Below are positions 7,912 to 16,000 of a stretch of DNA of 55,495 bases, one piece after another. The stretch is from NCBI GenBank assembly GCA_002440975.1, contig DJWN01000037.1, positions 1 to 55,495 of the forward strand. Direction: 5' to 3'. Every line of letters starts with the position of its first letter. The first letter of the stretch is position 1. Source of the DNA: Bacteroidales bacterium UBA6229 (GTDB lineage Bacteria; Bacteroidota; Bacteroidia; Bacteroidales; F082). Under the pieces are notes generated by a model. That model made no database searches. It saw nothing but the letters and a program-made list of their open reading frames with translations, and was not told where the DNA came from. The position numbers were made by a program, and so were the translations under genes.

Positions 7912-9066
7912 ATGAATGCATTCTTCCGTTTTCTGAAGCCACTCACAGGCTTGATTCTCATGATTATCATGGCCTGGTATTTCTCGGATATCTTTACTTA
8001 TATCATCATTTCGGCAGTATTATCCCTTTTAGGCAGGCCTTTGGTAAGCCGTCTTGAAAAGGTTTATGTCTATCGCTTCAGGATCAATAACGCCTTAGCT
8101 GCCGTCATAAGCCTAATTGCAATGGTGATGGTATTTGCCTTGTTTATCTTGTTTGTCGTCCCGCTCATTGGCAGTCAGGCACGTATCATAGCCAATATCG
8201 ATACAGATGCCGTGAGTTCATATTTTTCGGAGCCTTTGAATAAAATTTATGCCTTTTTAGTGGATTACAATGTGCTGAATGCTGATCAAAGCATTAACCT
8301 GTTTTTTGAACAGCAACTGAATCAATTGTTAGATGTGGCTCATTTCACAAACTTTTTTAGTCATCTCATCAGTGCAACATCCAGCATTTTAATGGGTATT
8401 TTTATTGTATTGTTTCTCAGTTTTTTCTTTTTGAAAGACCCAAACCTGCTGCGATCAATCATTATGGCTGTAACGCCTGAATTATATGTGAAAGACGTCC
8501 AGGTTGTGCTCACCGATTCACGCATTTTGCTAACGCGCTACCTGTTAGGCATACTGCTTGAGCTGGCCTCCATGATGACCATTATCTCAATAATCCTAAC
8601 GGCATTTGGCGTGCAAAACGCCATCATAATTGGCTTTTTAGGCGGTTTGATGAACATCATCCCCTATCTTGGGCCAATAATCGGAGCTTCTATCGGTGTG
8701 ACACTTGGCATTATTTCGGTGCTCAGTTCCGGACATTATGACGCTGTTTTAATCACTACTTTAATCATCATTGGCACCTTTGTGATTGCTAATCTACTAG
8801 ATAACATATTGTTACAGCCTATCATTTATTCAAAAAGTGTTAAGGCTCATCCCATCGAGATACTTCTGGTCATCATCATGGCCGGAAAAGTTTTTGGCGT
8901 TGCCGGAATGATAATCGCTATTCCTACTTATACGATTATCAGGGTAATAGCCAGGCAGTTTCTGAGTCAGCTCAAGTTTGTTAAGGCATTGACGGAAAAC
9001 ATGCTGATTGATCACCCTAAGGAAGAAACTACCGAACAAAATCCTGACAAACATGTTAAACTTTAA
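7912..9066 (+). CDS. AI-2E family transporter
   Basis: A polytopic membrane protein of 384 residues with about eight hydrophobic segments, matching the AI-2E transporter family (PF01594). The conserved C-terminal part GGLMNIIPYLGPIIGASIGV and the later LLDNILLQPIIYSKSVKAHP are diagnostic. Members export autoinducer-2 (TqsA) or act as sodium/proton antiporters; the substrate here cannot be told. The open frame begins with TTG at 7900, but the ATG at 7912 (MNAFFRFLKPL) is a better start and fits the promoter spacing. It is followed by YtxH and holin-like genes, one of which has its own promoter, so the three may respond to the same envelope stress. Confidence 0.85.
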   Translation: MNAFFRFLKPLTGLILMIIMAWYFSDIFTYIIISAVLSLLGRPLVSRLEKVYVYRFRINNALAAVISLIAMVMVFALFILFVVPLIGSQARIIANIDTDAVSSYFSEPLNKIYAFLVDYNVLNADQSINLFFEQQLNQLLDVAHFTNFFSHLISATSSILMGIFIVLFLSFFFLKDPNLLRSIIMAVTPELYVKDVQVVLTDSRILLTRYLLGILLELASMMTIISIILTAFGVQNAIIIGFLGGLMNIIPYLGPIIGASIGVTLGIISVLSSGHYDAVLITTLIIIGTFVIANLLDNILLQPIIYSKSVKAHPIEILLVIIMAGKVFGVAGMIIAIPTYTIIRVIARQFLSQLKFVKALTENMLIDHPKEETTEQNPDKHVKL

Positions 9067-9067
9067 C

Positions 9068-9098
9068 TTTGAAATTCGATTAATTTTTATTACCTTTG
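9068..9098 (+). promoter_or_regulatory. Strong Bacteroidota-type promoter of the ytxH-like gene
   Basis: TTTG (9068-9071), a 19-nt spacer, and TACCTTTG (9091-9098): both boxes match the Bacteroidota consensus exactly at the expected spacing. It lies 27 nt before the ATG of the YtxH gene, and its -33 box follows directly after the stop of the previous gene. Confidence 0.75.
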
Positions 9099-9124
9099 TT
9101 TAAAACCCTTAAAAACTAAATATT

Positions 9125-9370
9125 ATGAGTGATTCAGGATCTAAAACATTTTTTGTCTTTGCAACTGGTCTTTTTGTTGGAGCCGTTGCTGGTGCAGTGG
9201 CAGGAGTTTTATTTGCTCCTGGCAAAGGAACTGAAACAAGACGAAAAATTTCAGAAAAAACAAACGAGTTCAAGGATGACATCTCCGAAAAGATTGATCA
9301 TCTAAAAGAATCCATTGAAGAAAAAATTGCTGAGGCAATGCCAAAAGAAAAGAAAACCACGAAAAGCTAA
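9125..9370 (+). CDS. YtxH-domain small membrane protein
   Basis: An 81-residue protein with one N-terminal membrane segment rich in small residues (TGLFVGAVAGAVAGVLFAPG), the glycine-zipper seen in the YtxH family, then a charged amphipathic tail (KTNEFKDDISEKIDHLKESI) likely to form a coiled coil. YtxH proteins are linked to general stress response and envelope maintenance, without known chemistry. The gene has a consensus promoter and lies 27 nt before the holin-like gene, so the two probably share a transcript. Lysine-rich C-terminus, cytosolic. Confidence 0.85.
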   Translation: MSDSGSKTFFVFATGLFVGAVAGAVAGVLFAPGKGTETRRKISEKTNEFKDDISEKIDHLKESIEEKIAEAMPKEKKTTKS

Positions 9371-9397
9371 AGTGGTTTAAACCTAAGTTCAGTATTT

Positions 9398-9988
9398 ATG
9401 GACAATTTCACCAAACCTATTTCGGAAGCCGGAAACGAACTCAAAAGATACATCAACTTAAAAATCGCCTATGCCGGATTACAATTAAACCGGCGATTGT
9501 CAGATTTTGCTTCACAGTTGGTAACCATGCTTGTACTAGCAGGCATCTTTGCAATGATTTTGCTGATGTTATCTTTTGCTTTTGTGTTCTGGTACGGTTC
9601 CGAAATAGGCACATATTACCATGGTTTTCTGATCATCAGTTTGTTGTACATGATTTTCGGCTTGATTATTTACTATTTCCGCGAACCCCTGCTGATGGAT
9701 CCAATCATCCGGAAGCTACACCAGAAACAACAAAAAATGGAGCTAATGGGAGACTCCGTCTTGTTACCTGTTCGCAACAAGGAAGACATGGACAAACAAT
9801 TGGATATCATGCAATTACAATTAGAACAAAGCGAACTTTTGATCCAAAAACATGTTCAGGATCTTGGAACTGCTTTAACGCCTTCCAACATCCTGAATTC
9901 CTTATTCACCTATGCGCTTTCGTCTTCGAGCCTGATGATGAACGGGGCATTGCTGCTTTTACGTTTGCTAAAAAAACGAAAACCTTAG
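9398..9988 (+). CDS. Holin-like (YqjE/PF07332-type) membrane protein
   Basis: A 196-residue protein. An N-terminal helical stretch (ELKRYINLKIAYAGLQLNRR) precedes two close membrane hairpins (about 45-70 and 77-95), the layout of the putative actinobacterial holin-X/YqjE family. The long cytosolic part contains charged coiled-coil sequence (DKQLDIMQLQLEQSELL) and a last hydrophobic segment near the end (LMMNGALLLLRLL). There is no phage context, so a lysis role is unlikely. As with YqjE in proteobacteria (next to YqjD/ElaB), a partner role beside a small YtxH/ElaB-like protein is a fair inference. It converges on frr with an 8-nt gap. Confidence 0.6.
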   Translation: MDNFTKPISEAGNELKRYINLKIAYAGLQLNRRLSDFASQLVTMLVLAGIFAMILLMLSFAFVFWYGSEIGTYYHGFLIISLLYMIFGLIIYYFREPLLMDPIIRKLHQKQQKMELMGDSVLLPVRNKEDMDKQLDIMQLQLEQSELLIQKHVQDLGTALTPSNILNSLFTYALSSSSLMMNGALLLLRLLKKRKP

Positions 9989-9996
9989 GTTATTCA

Positions 9997-10560
9997 TCAC
10001 ACTGTTAGAATATCCTTTTCTTTCTTCTCGAAGAGGCTATCAACTTTCTTACTAAAATTATCCGTAAGTTCCTGGATATCATCCAGGAGTTTTTTAATCA
10101 TATCTTCCGGTATTCCATCTTTCTCAAGCTTTTTTGCTTCTTCGTTGGCCTGACGACGGGCAGTGCGAATACTGATTTTCGCATCCTCTGCTTCGGTTTT
10201 GGCACGCTTCACAAGTTCCTTGCGACGTTCCTCGGTAAGTGGGGGAACGTTAATGCGGATAAGGTCGCCTTCGTTGCTTGGATTAAAACCCAGATTAGCA
10301 GCCATGATAGCCTTTTCGATGGCACCAATGCTGCTTTTATCAAATGGCTGAACAATAATCTGCCGTGGATCAGGAGTGTTGATGTTGGCGGTTTGCTCAA
10401 TGGGCACATGTGTGCCATAATACTCCACAATCACACCACTTAGCATGGCCGGACTCGACTGCCCTGCCCTGATTTTTGTAAACTCTTTCTCGAGGTGCAT
10501 AATCGAATTTTCCATATGCTCCTTGGCCGATTCCAGGATAAACTCTACTTCTTCGGTCAT
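9997..10560 (-). CDS. frr: Ribosome recycling factor
   Basis: A 187-residue cytosolic protein that splits post-termination ribosomes together with EF-G. The full family length is present, with ITKIRAGQSS-type sequence early (FTKIRAGQSSPAML), the beta-domain stretch VPIEQTANINTPDPRQIIVQ, FDKSSIGAIEKAI, the INVPPLTEERRKEL turn, and the C-terminal three-helix bundle. Start ATG at 10560, 20 nt after the predicted transcription start of a -7 box at 10588-10595. It is the last gene of the pyrH-GT39-frr series; pyrH and frr are usually neighbours, and here a glycosyltransferase gene separates them. Confidence 0.95.
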   Translation of the reverse strand: MTEEVEFILESAKEHMENSIMHLEKEFTKIRAGQSSPAMLSGVIVEYYGTHVPIEQTANINTPDPRQIIVQPFDKSSIGAIEKAIMAANLGFNPSNEGDLIRINVPPLTEERRKELVKRAKTEAEDAKISIRTARRQANEEAKKLEKDGIPEDMIKKLLDDIQELTDNFSKKVDSLFEKKEKDILTV

Positions 10561-10587
10561 AACATTCGTTTTTTAAGAACCCATGAG

Positions 10588-10595
10588 CAAATATA
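10588..10595 (-). promoter_or_regulatory. -7 box of the frr promoter
   Basis: On the minus strand this reads TATATTTG, matching TAnnTTTG; the start codon of frr is 28 nt downstream. No clear -33 TTTG is seen. It suggests frr has its own promoter apart from the genes upstream. Confidence 0.4.
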
Positions 10596-10719
10596 CAGGA
10601 TTTTTTTCATCGGTTAATGTGGTTCAAAAAGTAAAATCACAGAATTTCCGGAAACAAATTGATCAATTATTACAAAACCTGCTTTGCTGTATATCAGACG
10701 ACAGATACAGTGCTCAAGC

Positions 10720-12585
10720 TCAGAGAGGCTCCATCAGGCCCAGTATAAAAGGATGGTCCTTACGGGTATAGAAATACGCCTTCTCCAATTCAAATTTCTC
10801 GCCAGAAACATTCCAAAGATAGGAACGGATAGTACATTGCTGCGTATCATTCGTGAACACCGAGAATCGTAAAGCCGAAAGCCAGATACTGGCTGTGTCT
10901 GTTCTCCAGGCCGAAAGATCTGTGCCGGCCTGCCAATGCAACAAACTATCTGTTTTGCTGTCGCGCAACTCTATAACTAACCGTAATTCACGTATTGGTT
11001 CGTCATGACGCAATTTGGCTGCCACACCAAAAATCTGGGTGTTGCGCTTAATCAGAGATGTATCCGGCACCCAGGCATTGCCATAAATCCTTTTAGAATC
11101 GAAAACCCTATCCTGTGACAAGGGAATGTCAACAAGACAATTTATACAATCAGTAAGTTGAGCTTTACCCGCCAACCTCCAATAAGCATTGAACCAGGCA
11201 TCCTCATCAAGAATCTGCGGATAATGAACAGCCGTCATTAGCTCCCACTCAGCAGGTGCATAATCGGTCCAGCCAAAACCCAAAATTTCTTCTTGCTGAT
11301 GCTGCAACCAATCGCCATACTCCTGAATGGTCTGGTGCTTCGAAAAGTGCTTTACATCATGCAGCCCTAGTTTTTTCTGATAAAACTCACCCATGGCTGG
11401 AGTAGCATTTCGAGTGGCCAAAGCCAAACGATCAGCATATTTTTCACTGGCAGCCTTCATCTCAAGTGCCATCTGGTCAAAACCCTGATGCTGCATAAGT
11501 TTAAAGTGTTGTCGCTCAAAAATAGTTGAACCCAAAGCAGCAACAAGCATCACAATCACTAAAAGTCCATACTGTTTTGGTTTAAAACTCTCTGCATTGA
11601 TAAATGAAAAAAAGAAGATCACTAAAAACGGGAACGAAAAATAAAGTGTACTAAACTGAAGAATCGGAGTGCGATAAACTGAATACAACCAGGCAACCAG
11701 CAAAGGCACCAGAAACCACATTACTGCAATCCAGCGAGCAGTTGGATGAATAGTTCTCAAACCCGGCCTGACAAGCAACGAGATGAACACGAATCCAAAA
11801 GCTGTAAGCAACAGATACCAGGAATAGTTAAATCCATAAAACACAAACCTGAAAAAGAAGTCGGGAGCAGGTTCCCCGAGCCATCCTCCTATCCCGCCTG
11901 CTTTGAGCTGATGCCAGAAAACAGGAATATGCAGCAGGTAAATCACAAAAGCCAACAAAATTGCCAGCCACAAAGCTTTGCGGTTGTGGGTAGGCACAAA
12001 AAAGAGCATGGTAACTACTATCAGTCCGGCTTGCGCCAGGCTAAAAGCATGCATAAAAGCAGCCAAAACCGCTGTGATTCCAAAAAAGAAAATATGCTTT
12101 TTGCCGACCTTGAAATTAATCCATCCGTATGATTGTATGGCCAGTAATAAAACGAAAAACTGTCCGGCTGCATAAGGGCGGGCAAGTTGACTATAAAAAA
12201 TTGCATATTGTGTAGCAGCAAAAAAAGCAGCACTCAGCAAAGCCGAAAGCTCATTAAACCATTGATTAGAAATTTTATACACTAAGTAAACAGATCCGAT
12301 GCCCATCAAGGCAAAAGGCAGCTTGATCCAAAATTCATTGAAACCTGTCAATTTAACCCAGTAATACAGAAAAATCTGTACGCCAGCCGGATGGGAATCG
12401 TTTTCGACCACCCCGATGCGGATTAGCTCAATAAAACTACCAAATTGTGTGCGAAACAAGGCACTAAACTCATCGTGCATAAACGGAACCCGCTCAAGCT
12501 GCCACAAACGGCTAATTGTTGCCACCAGTAAGATCAGTAGAAGTGGCCAGTTCTTTTTAAAATATTGTTGTGCCTGCAGTATCAA
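10720..12585 (-). CDS. GT39-type membrane glycosyltransferase (ArnT/PMT-like)
   Basis: A 621-residue protein with a first membrane helix (PLLLILLVATISRLW) followed by PFMHDEF, where the Asp-Glu pair corresponds to the catalytic acidic residue of lipid-linked GT-C enzymes (dolichyl-phosphate-mannose/ArnT type). About ten further hydrophobic segments follow up to residue 370, then a soluble C-terminal domain of about 240 residues on the outer face. Such enzymes move a sugar from a polyprenyl phosphate to lipid A, protein or glycan; the acceptor is not visible. The start is a TTG at 12585, 2 nt after the pyrH stop; no earlier ATG is in frame and the next Met lies inside the catalytic loop. Its place between pyrH and frr is unusual. 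Confidence 0.75.
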   Translation of the reverse strand: MILQAQQYFKKNWPLLLILLVATISRLWQLERVPFMHDEFSALFRTQFGSFIELIRIGVVENDSHPAGVQIFLYYWVKLTGFNEFWIKLPFALMGIGSVYLVYKISNQWFNELSALLSAAFFAATQYAIFYSQLARPYAAGQFFVLLLAIQSYGWINFKVGKKHIFFFGITAVLAAFMHAFSLAQAGLIVVTMLFFVPTHNRKALWLAILLAFVIYLLHIPVFWHQLKAGGIGGWLGEPAPDFFFRFVFYGFNYSWYLLLTAFGFVFISLLVRPGLRTIHPTARWIAVMWFLVPLLVAWLYSVYRTPILQFSTLYFSFPFLVIFFFSFINAESFKPKQYGLLVIVMLVAALGSTIFERQHFKLMQHQGFDQMALEMKAASEKYADRLALATRNATPAMGEFYQKKLGLHDVKHFSKHQTIQEYGDWLQHQQEEILGFGWTDYAPAEWELMTAVHYPQILDEDAWFNAYWRLAGKAQLTDCINCLVDIPLSQDRVFDSKRIYGNAWVPDTSLIKRNTQIFGVAAKLRHDEPIRELRLVIELRDSKTDSLLHWQAGTDLSAWRTDTASIWLSALRFSVFTNDTQQCTIRSYLWNVSGEKFELEKAYFYTRKDHPFILGLMEPL

Positions 12586-12587
12586 TT

Positions 12588-13295
12588 TCAGGAAGTAACA
12601 ATGGTTCCAATGGCCTCACCCTTAAGCACGGCCAGCAGATTGCCAGGCTTATTCATATCAAAAACAAGGATTGGAAGCTTGTTTTCGCTGCACAAGGTAA
12701 AAGCAGTAAGATCCATCACTTTTAGCTGCTTGCTGTAAGCTTCCTCAAAAGTGATCTGATCATATTTTGTAGCAGAGGCATCTTTTTCCGGATCAGCGGA
12801 ATAAATGCCATCCACCCGTGTTCCTTTCAATAGCACTTCGGCCTGGATTTCAACACCCCGTAAAGCAGCAGCTGTATCTGTTGTGAAGAAAGGATTTCCC
12901 GTGCCACCACTGATTATCACTACGTGACCATTTTCGAGCAATTCAATTGCTTTGTTTGCACTCATCGAATCAGCAATGCGGTCAATGTAAACACCTGATA
13001 GTAATGCAGTTTTAACACCTTTTTGTTTAAGTGAAGCCTGCAAAGCCATGCTATTGATCACAGTGGCCAACATACCCATGTAGTCGCCCTGCACACGATC
13101 CATACCCTGGCTGGCTCCTTGCAAGCCTCTGAAAATATTTCCACCGCCAATCACAATGGCCATCTGAACACCTTGTTGCGCAGCCATTTCAATTTCGTTT
13201 GCATAAATATCAAGGCGTGCCGGATCAATTCCAAACTGTTGTTCGCCCATTAAGGCTTCGCCGCTCAGTTTTAGTAGTACTCTTTTGTATTTCAT
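12588..13295 (-). CDS. pyrH: UMP kinase
   Basis: A 235-residue cytosolic amino-acid-kinase-fold enzyme that phosphorylates UMP to UDP. Visible motifs: YKRVLLKLSGEALMG at the N-terminus (phosphate loop), VIGGGNIFRGLQGA, MDRVQGDYMGMLATVINSMA, ISGGTGNPFFTTDTAAALR, and the C-terminal GEAIGTIV. The open frame reaches 13325, but the ATG at 13295 (MKYKRVLL) places the domain correctly and removes ten non-conserved residues. It lies 13 nt downstream of the patatin gene and 2 nt before the glycosyltransferase, so read-through from upstream is likely. With pyrE and pyrG, the window has three pyrimidine genes at separate loci. Confidence 0.95.
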   Translation of the reverse strand: MKYKRVLLKLSGEALMGEQQFGIDPARLDIYANEIEMAAQQGVQMAIVIGGGNIFRGLQGASQGMDRVQGDYMGMLATVINSMALQASLKQKGVKTALLSGVYIDRIADSMSANKAIELLENGHVVIISGGTGNPFFTTDTAAALRGVEIQAEVLLKGTRVDGIYSADPEKDASATKYDQITFEEAYSKQLKVMDLTAFTLCSENKLPILVFDMNKPGNLLAVLKGEAIGTIVTS

Positions 13296-13308
13296 ATCTT
13301 TCGTTAAT

Positions 13309-15552
13309 TTAAAACCAATAACCAATATTCAGGAAGTTGATCATGCCGCTGCTTTGGTTTGAACCCATCAGGCTGAATTCAACCGGACCAATAAAGCTGT
13401 CGTATCCTGCAGTGATTCCAAAACCGGAAATCAATTGCGGATCGCTCATCATTTCTTCCATATCGTCAGAAAGGTAACCCAAATCCCATTTCAGTGTAAG
13501 ATAAAACTTGCGATGGAACTGATACTGCCAGACAAAGCTTCCAACCAGGTTATATAATCCAACCTGTTCAACAAATCGTAAACCTGTGAAAGGGATAAAT
13601 CCATCGTAATAACTACCATGAGATTGTCCACCCAGAACAAACCAATGTTGTGGTGGTGGGAGATCATCTTTAATAGTAAAGCCAGCATTGATTGTTGTAC
13701 GAATGGTACTCCTTCTGGAAACCGGAGAGTTTTTTGCAAATCTCATCTGGAACATCCAGGCGTTTGAAAAAATATCATCCTCCCAGTTTTGCTTAACGGG
13801 AACAATAAATTTTCCTTTCAAATTGAATTGAATTCCACGCGTTGGAAAGCTTGAACGATCGTAGGTGTCGGCGTGCCAGTTAACAAATGCCGTTAAAAAG
13901 GAATTATAGCTGTTGGTGGAACCCGGGTCAAGATTTGAGACCATTTTGATGTATTCAAACTCAAATCCTGTACGAAACTGTAAGGTATTTTTACGGCTGA
14001 TCTGAGTGAAGAGTTCAATTTTATTTTGATTAGTACTGAAAACATCCACCACATTATTCTCGCTATACTGATTAAAATCGAGTCCAAAGCTGGTGAGGCG
14101 CAATCCAAAACCAGGCTTTCTGCCCCTGTCGATTAGGTAAAAACCAGAAATACGGGGATTTTCGCCTAAGTTTAAATCCACAAAAAGCTTGGTTCCTTTG
14201 ATCATAACATTCTTAAAGGTAGCATTCAGCAGAAGTGCAACTTTGTAATCAGAATCATAATGAACGCCCGCTCCCAGGAGACCCGAACTAGCTTCAACCA
14301 CCTCCACAACTAATACAACACCCTCGATATCAGGCAAAAAATGATAATGCACGGATTCGAAAAAGCCGCTGCCATAGGCCTGTTGGATTCCCAAACTCAA
14401 ATCAGTAATCTTAAGCCATGTGCGTGCCTCAACCATTAATGCACCTTCCAAAAAATCGCGTGAAACATTCTGCAACCCCCTGTATTGTATAGATGTTACG
14501 AAAACAGAATCTATTGGTTTGGCATCCAGTTTTCGGGTTTTTCCGGGTCCAAACTGATCCAGTGAATCTGCAAGACGTTTCAGCTGTGGCAGCACCTTAC
14601 GTGCGGCTGCTTCTCCAAGTTTGATGATGCTATCATTGTCACTAAAACTCATCACATCAAAATCTCCCAAATCCGGCTTCACATAAATATCCGTTTGCTC
14701 AACACCCAGCTTATTGGCTTCCATCCGATAAAAGGCTACCACCTGGTTCATGATTTTTACGAGCGAATTCAATTGTTCCGGATGGAGCAGGCCCGACTGA
14801 ACATCAACCCCTACAATCACATCGGCTCCCATAGCTTTTACATCAGCCACCGGATAATTATTTACTATACCGCCATCAACCAGGAAACGGTCGTTGAAGC
14901 GAACAGGCGTAAAATAACTTGGAATTGACATGCTGGCACGCAAAGCCTTATGAAGCACGCCTCTATCGAGCAATACAGAAGAGCCATTCTCAAGATCAGC
15001 TCCGATGCAAGCAAAGGGAACCGGAAAATCCTTAAAATAATAATGCTTGTACGACTGACTGGTATAATAGGCTAACAGAGATTCGATCAGCTGACCATTA
15101 TACATACCCATCCGCATTTGTAGTTTGCGACTCTTAATAGGAAAAGTGGCTACGAAGCGGTCAGCATTATTTTTTTCTTCGATGGGTATAAATCGGCGTG
15201 GTAGCCTGTCGGCCATCAAGTCACTCCAATTTTGTCTGCCAATTATTCTGACCATGGTATCCGGATGATAACCCAGGGCATATAACCCACCGATAATACT
15301 ACCCATGGAAGTTCCACCGATATAATCAAATTTGAGCCCTGCCTCTTCAAATACCCTGATGGCTCCGATATGCGCAAAACCTTTGGCACCTCCACCGCTC
15401 AAAACCAAGCCCAGCTTAGGACGTTCGCTTTGCAATTCCTGAGCCTTTAGCGCAGGAATGCAACATAAAAACAACAAAATCACCTGCCATCTAAAGATAG
15501 ACACCAGGAAATTTGAAATTGCAAAATCAGAATTTTGGCTCAAATCCCTCAT
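13309..15552 (-). CDS. Patatin-like phospholipase with C-terminal outer-membrane barrel
   Basis: A 747-residue exported protein. A signal peptide (hydrophobic VILLFLCCIPALKAQ, cleavage near residue 38) is followed by a patatin domain with oxyanion loop SGGGAKG (52-58), nucleophile motif GTSMG (Ser82) and the catalytic aspartate in VDGGIVNN (Asp226). After a POTRA-like stretch (about 355-420) the last 300 residues are rich in alternating strands and end in FLNIGYWF, as in surface-antigen (BamA/Omp85) barrels. This is the layout of type V-d autotransporters such as PlpD. It probably hydrolyses phospholipids at the cell surface. The frame extends to another ATG at 15612, but 15552 gives the better signal peptide; it overlaps the lipoprotein gene by 26 nt. 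Confidence 0.85.
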   Translation of the reverse strand: MRDLSQNSDFAISNFLVSIFRWQVILLFLCCIPALKAQELQSERPKLGLVLSGGGAKGFAHIGAIRVFEEAGLKFDYIGGTSMGSIIGGLYALGYHPDTMVRIIGRQNWSDLMADRLPRRFIPIEEKNNADRFVATFPIKSRKLQMRMGMYNGQLIESLLAYYTSQSYKHYYFKDFPVPFACIGADLENGSSVLLDRGVLHKALRASMSIPSYFTPVRFNDRFLVDGGIVNNYPVADVKAMGADVIVGVDVQSGLLHPEQLNSLVKIMNQVVAFYRMEANKLGVEQTDIYVKPDLGDFDVMSFSDNDSIIKLGEAAARKVLPQLKRLADSLDQFGPGKTRKLDAKPIDSVFVTSIQYRGLQNVSRDFLEGALMVEARTWLKITDLSLGIQQAYGSGFFESVHYHFLPDIEGVVLVVEVVEASSGLLGAGVHYDSDYKVALLLNATFKNVMIKGTKLFVDLNLGENPRISGFYLIDRGRKPGFGLRLTSFGLDFNQYSENNVVDVFSTNQNKIELFTQISRKNTLQFRTGFEFEYIKMVSNLDPGSTNSYNSFLTAFVNWHADTYDRSSFPTRGIQFNLKGKFIVPVKQNWEDDIFSNAWMFQMRFAKNSPVSRRSTIRTTINAGFTIKDDLPPPQHWFVLGGQSHGSYYDGFIPFTGLRFVEQVGLYNLVGSFVWQYQFHRKFYLTLKWDLGYLSDDMEEMMSDPQLISGFGITAGYDSFIGPVEFSLMGSNQSSGMINFLNIGYWF

Positions 15553-15946
15553 AAGCAATATCAAGCTTTTCGAACCCCACAAAGAAATTATTGAACTCGC
15601 TGGTATAAACATTGTTCACAATAATCCTGTAAACCTTTCCTGATCTCAATCCCAATGTATCTGCATAAGTTACAGGCAAATTAAGACTATCGTTACTCAT
15701 GAAAAGATTAATCCGGCCATCGCCAAGTTTTTCGATCATCCAGACAGCATTTGAATCAAACTTAACAGTTGCAACGCGATCGCCCACCCAGGAGGTATTA
15801 AAAACAACCATAAACTCATCGGGTGGGTTCACTATGGGATCAGTATAGGAAAACACCTTCACATCCTCACCCTCGGGTCTGTTTTTGACACATGATGATA
15901 AAAACAGAAGCATGATCAAGGCCAAGAAAGAAACCACAGATTTCAT
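15527..15946 (-). CDS. Small lipoprotein of unknown function
   Basis: A 139-residue exported lipoprotein: a charged start, the hydrophobic stretch VVSFLALIMLLFLSSC, and a lipobox LSSC with the lipidated cysteine at residue 19. The mature part (about 120 residues) contains beta-rich sequence such as DEFMVVFNTSW and RIIVNNVYTSEF; I do not recognise a family. The gene lies 54 nt after secA and overlaps the patatin/barrel gene, so it is probably translated with it and could serve the same outer-membrane step. That link rests on position only. Confidence 0.65.
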   Translation of the reverse strand: MKSVVSFLALIMLLFLSSCVKNRPEGEDVKVFSYTDPIVNPPDEFMVVFNTSWVGDRVATVKFDSNAVWMIEKLGDGRINLFMSNDSLNLPVTYADTLGLRSGKVYRIIVNNVYTSEFNNFFVGFEKLDIAYEGFEPKF

Positions 15947-16000
15947 CCGAATCGAATTTTATTGTGTACTAAAAAACCCACCTGTCACAAAGATAAGCAA

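Noticed and set aside
9398..9988. Holin-like protein as a sign of a prophage
   Set aside because: No endolysin, capsid, terminase or integrase gene is nearby; the neighbours are core genes.
10561..10872. Small plus-strand frames at 10583-10771 and 10684-10872
   Set aside because: They overlap the end of the glycosyltransferase gene and the frr promoter and have no coding character.
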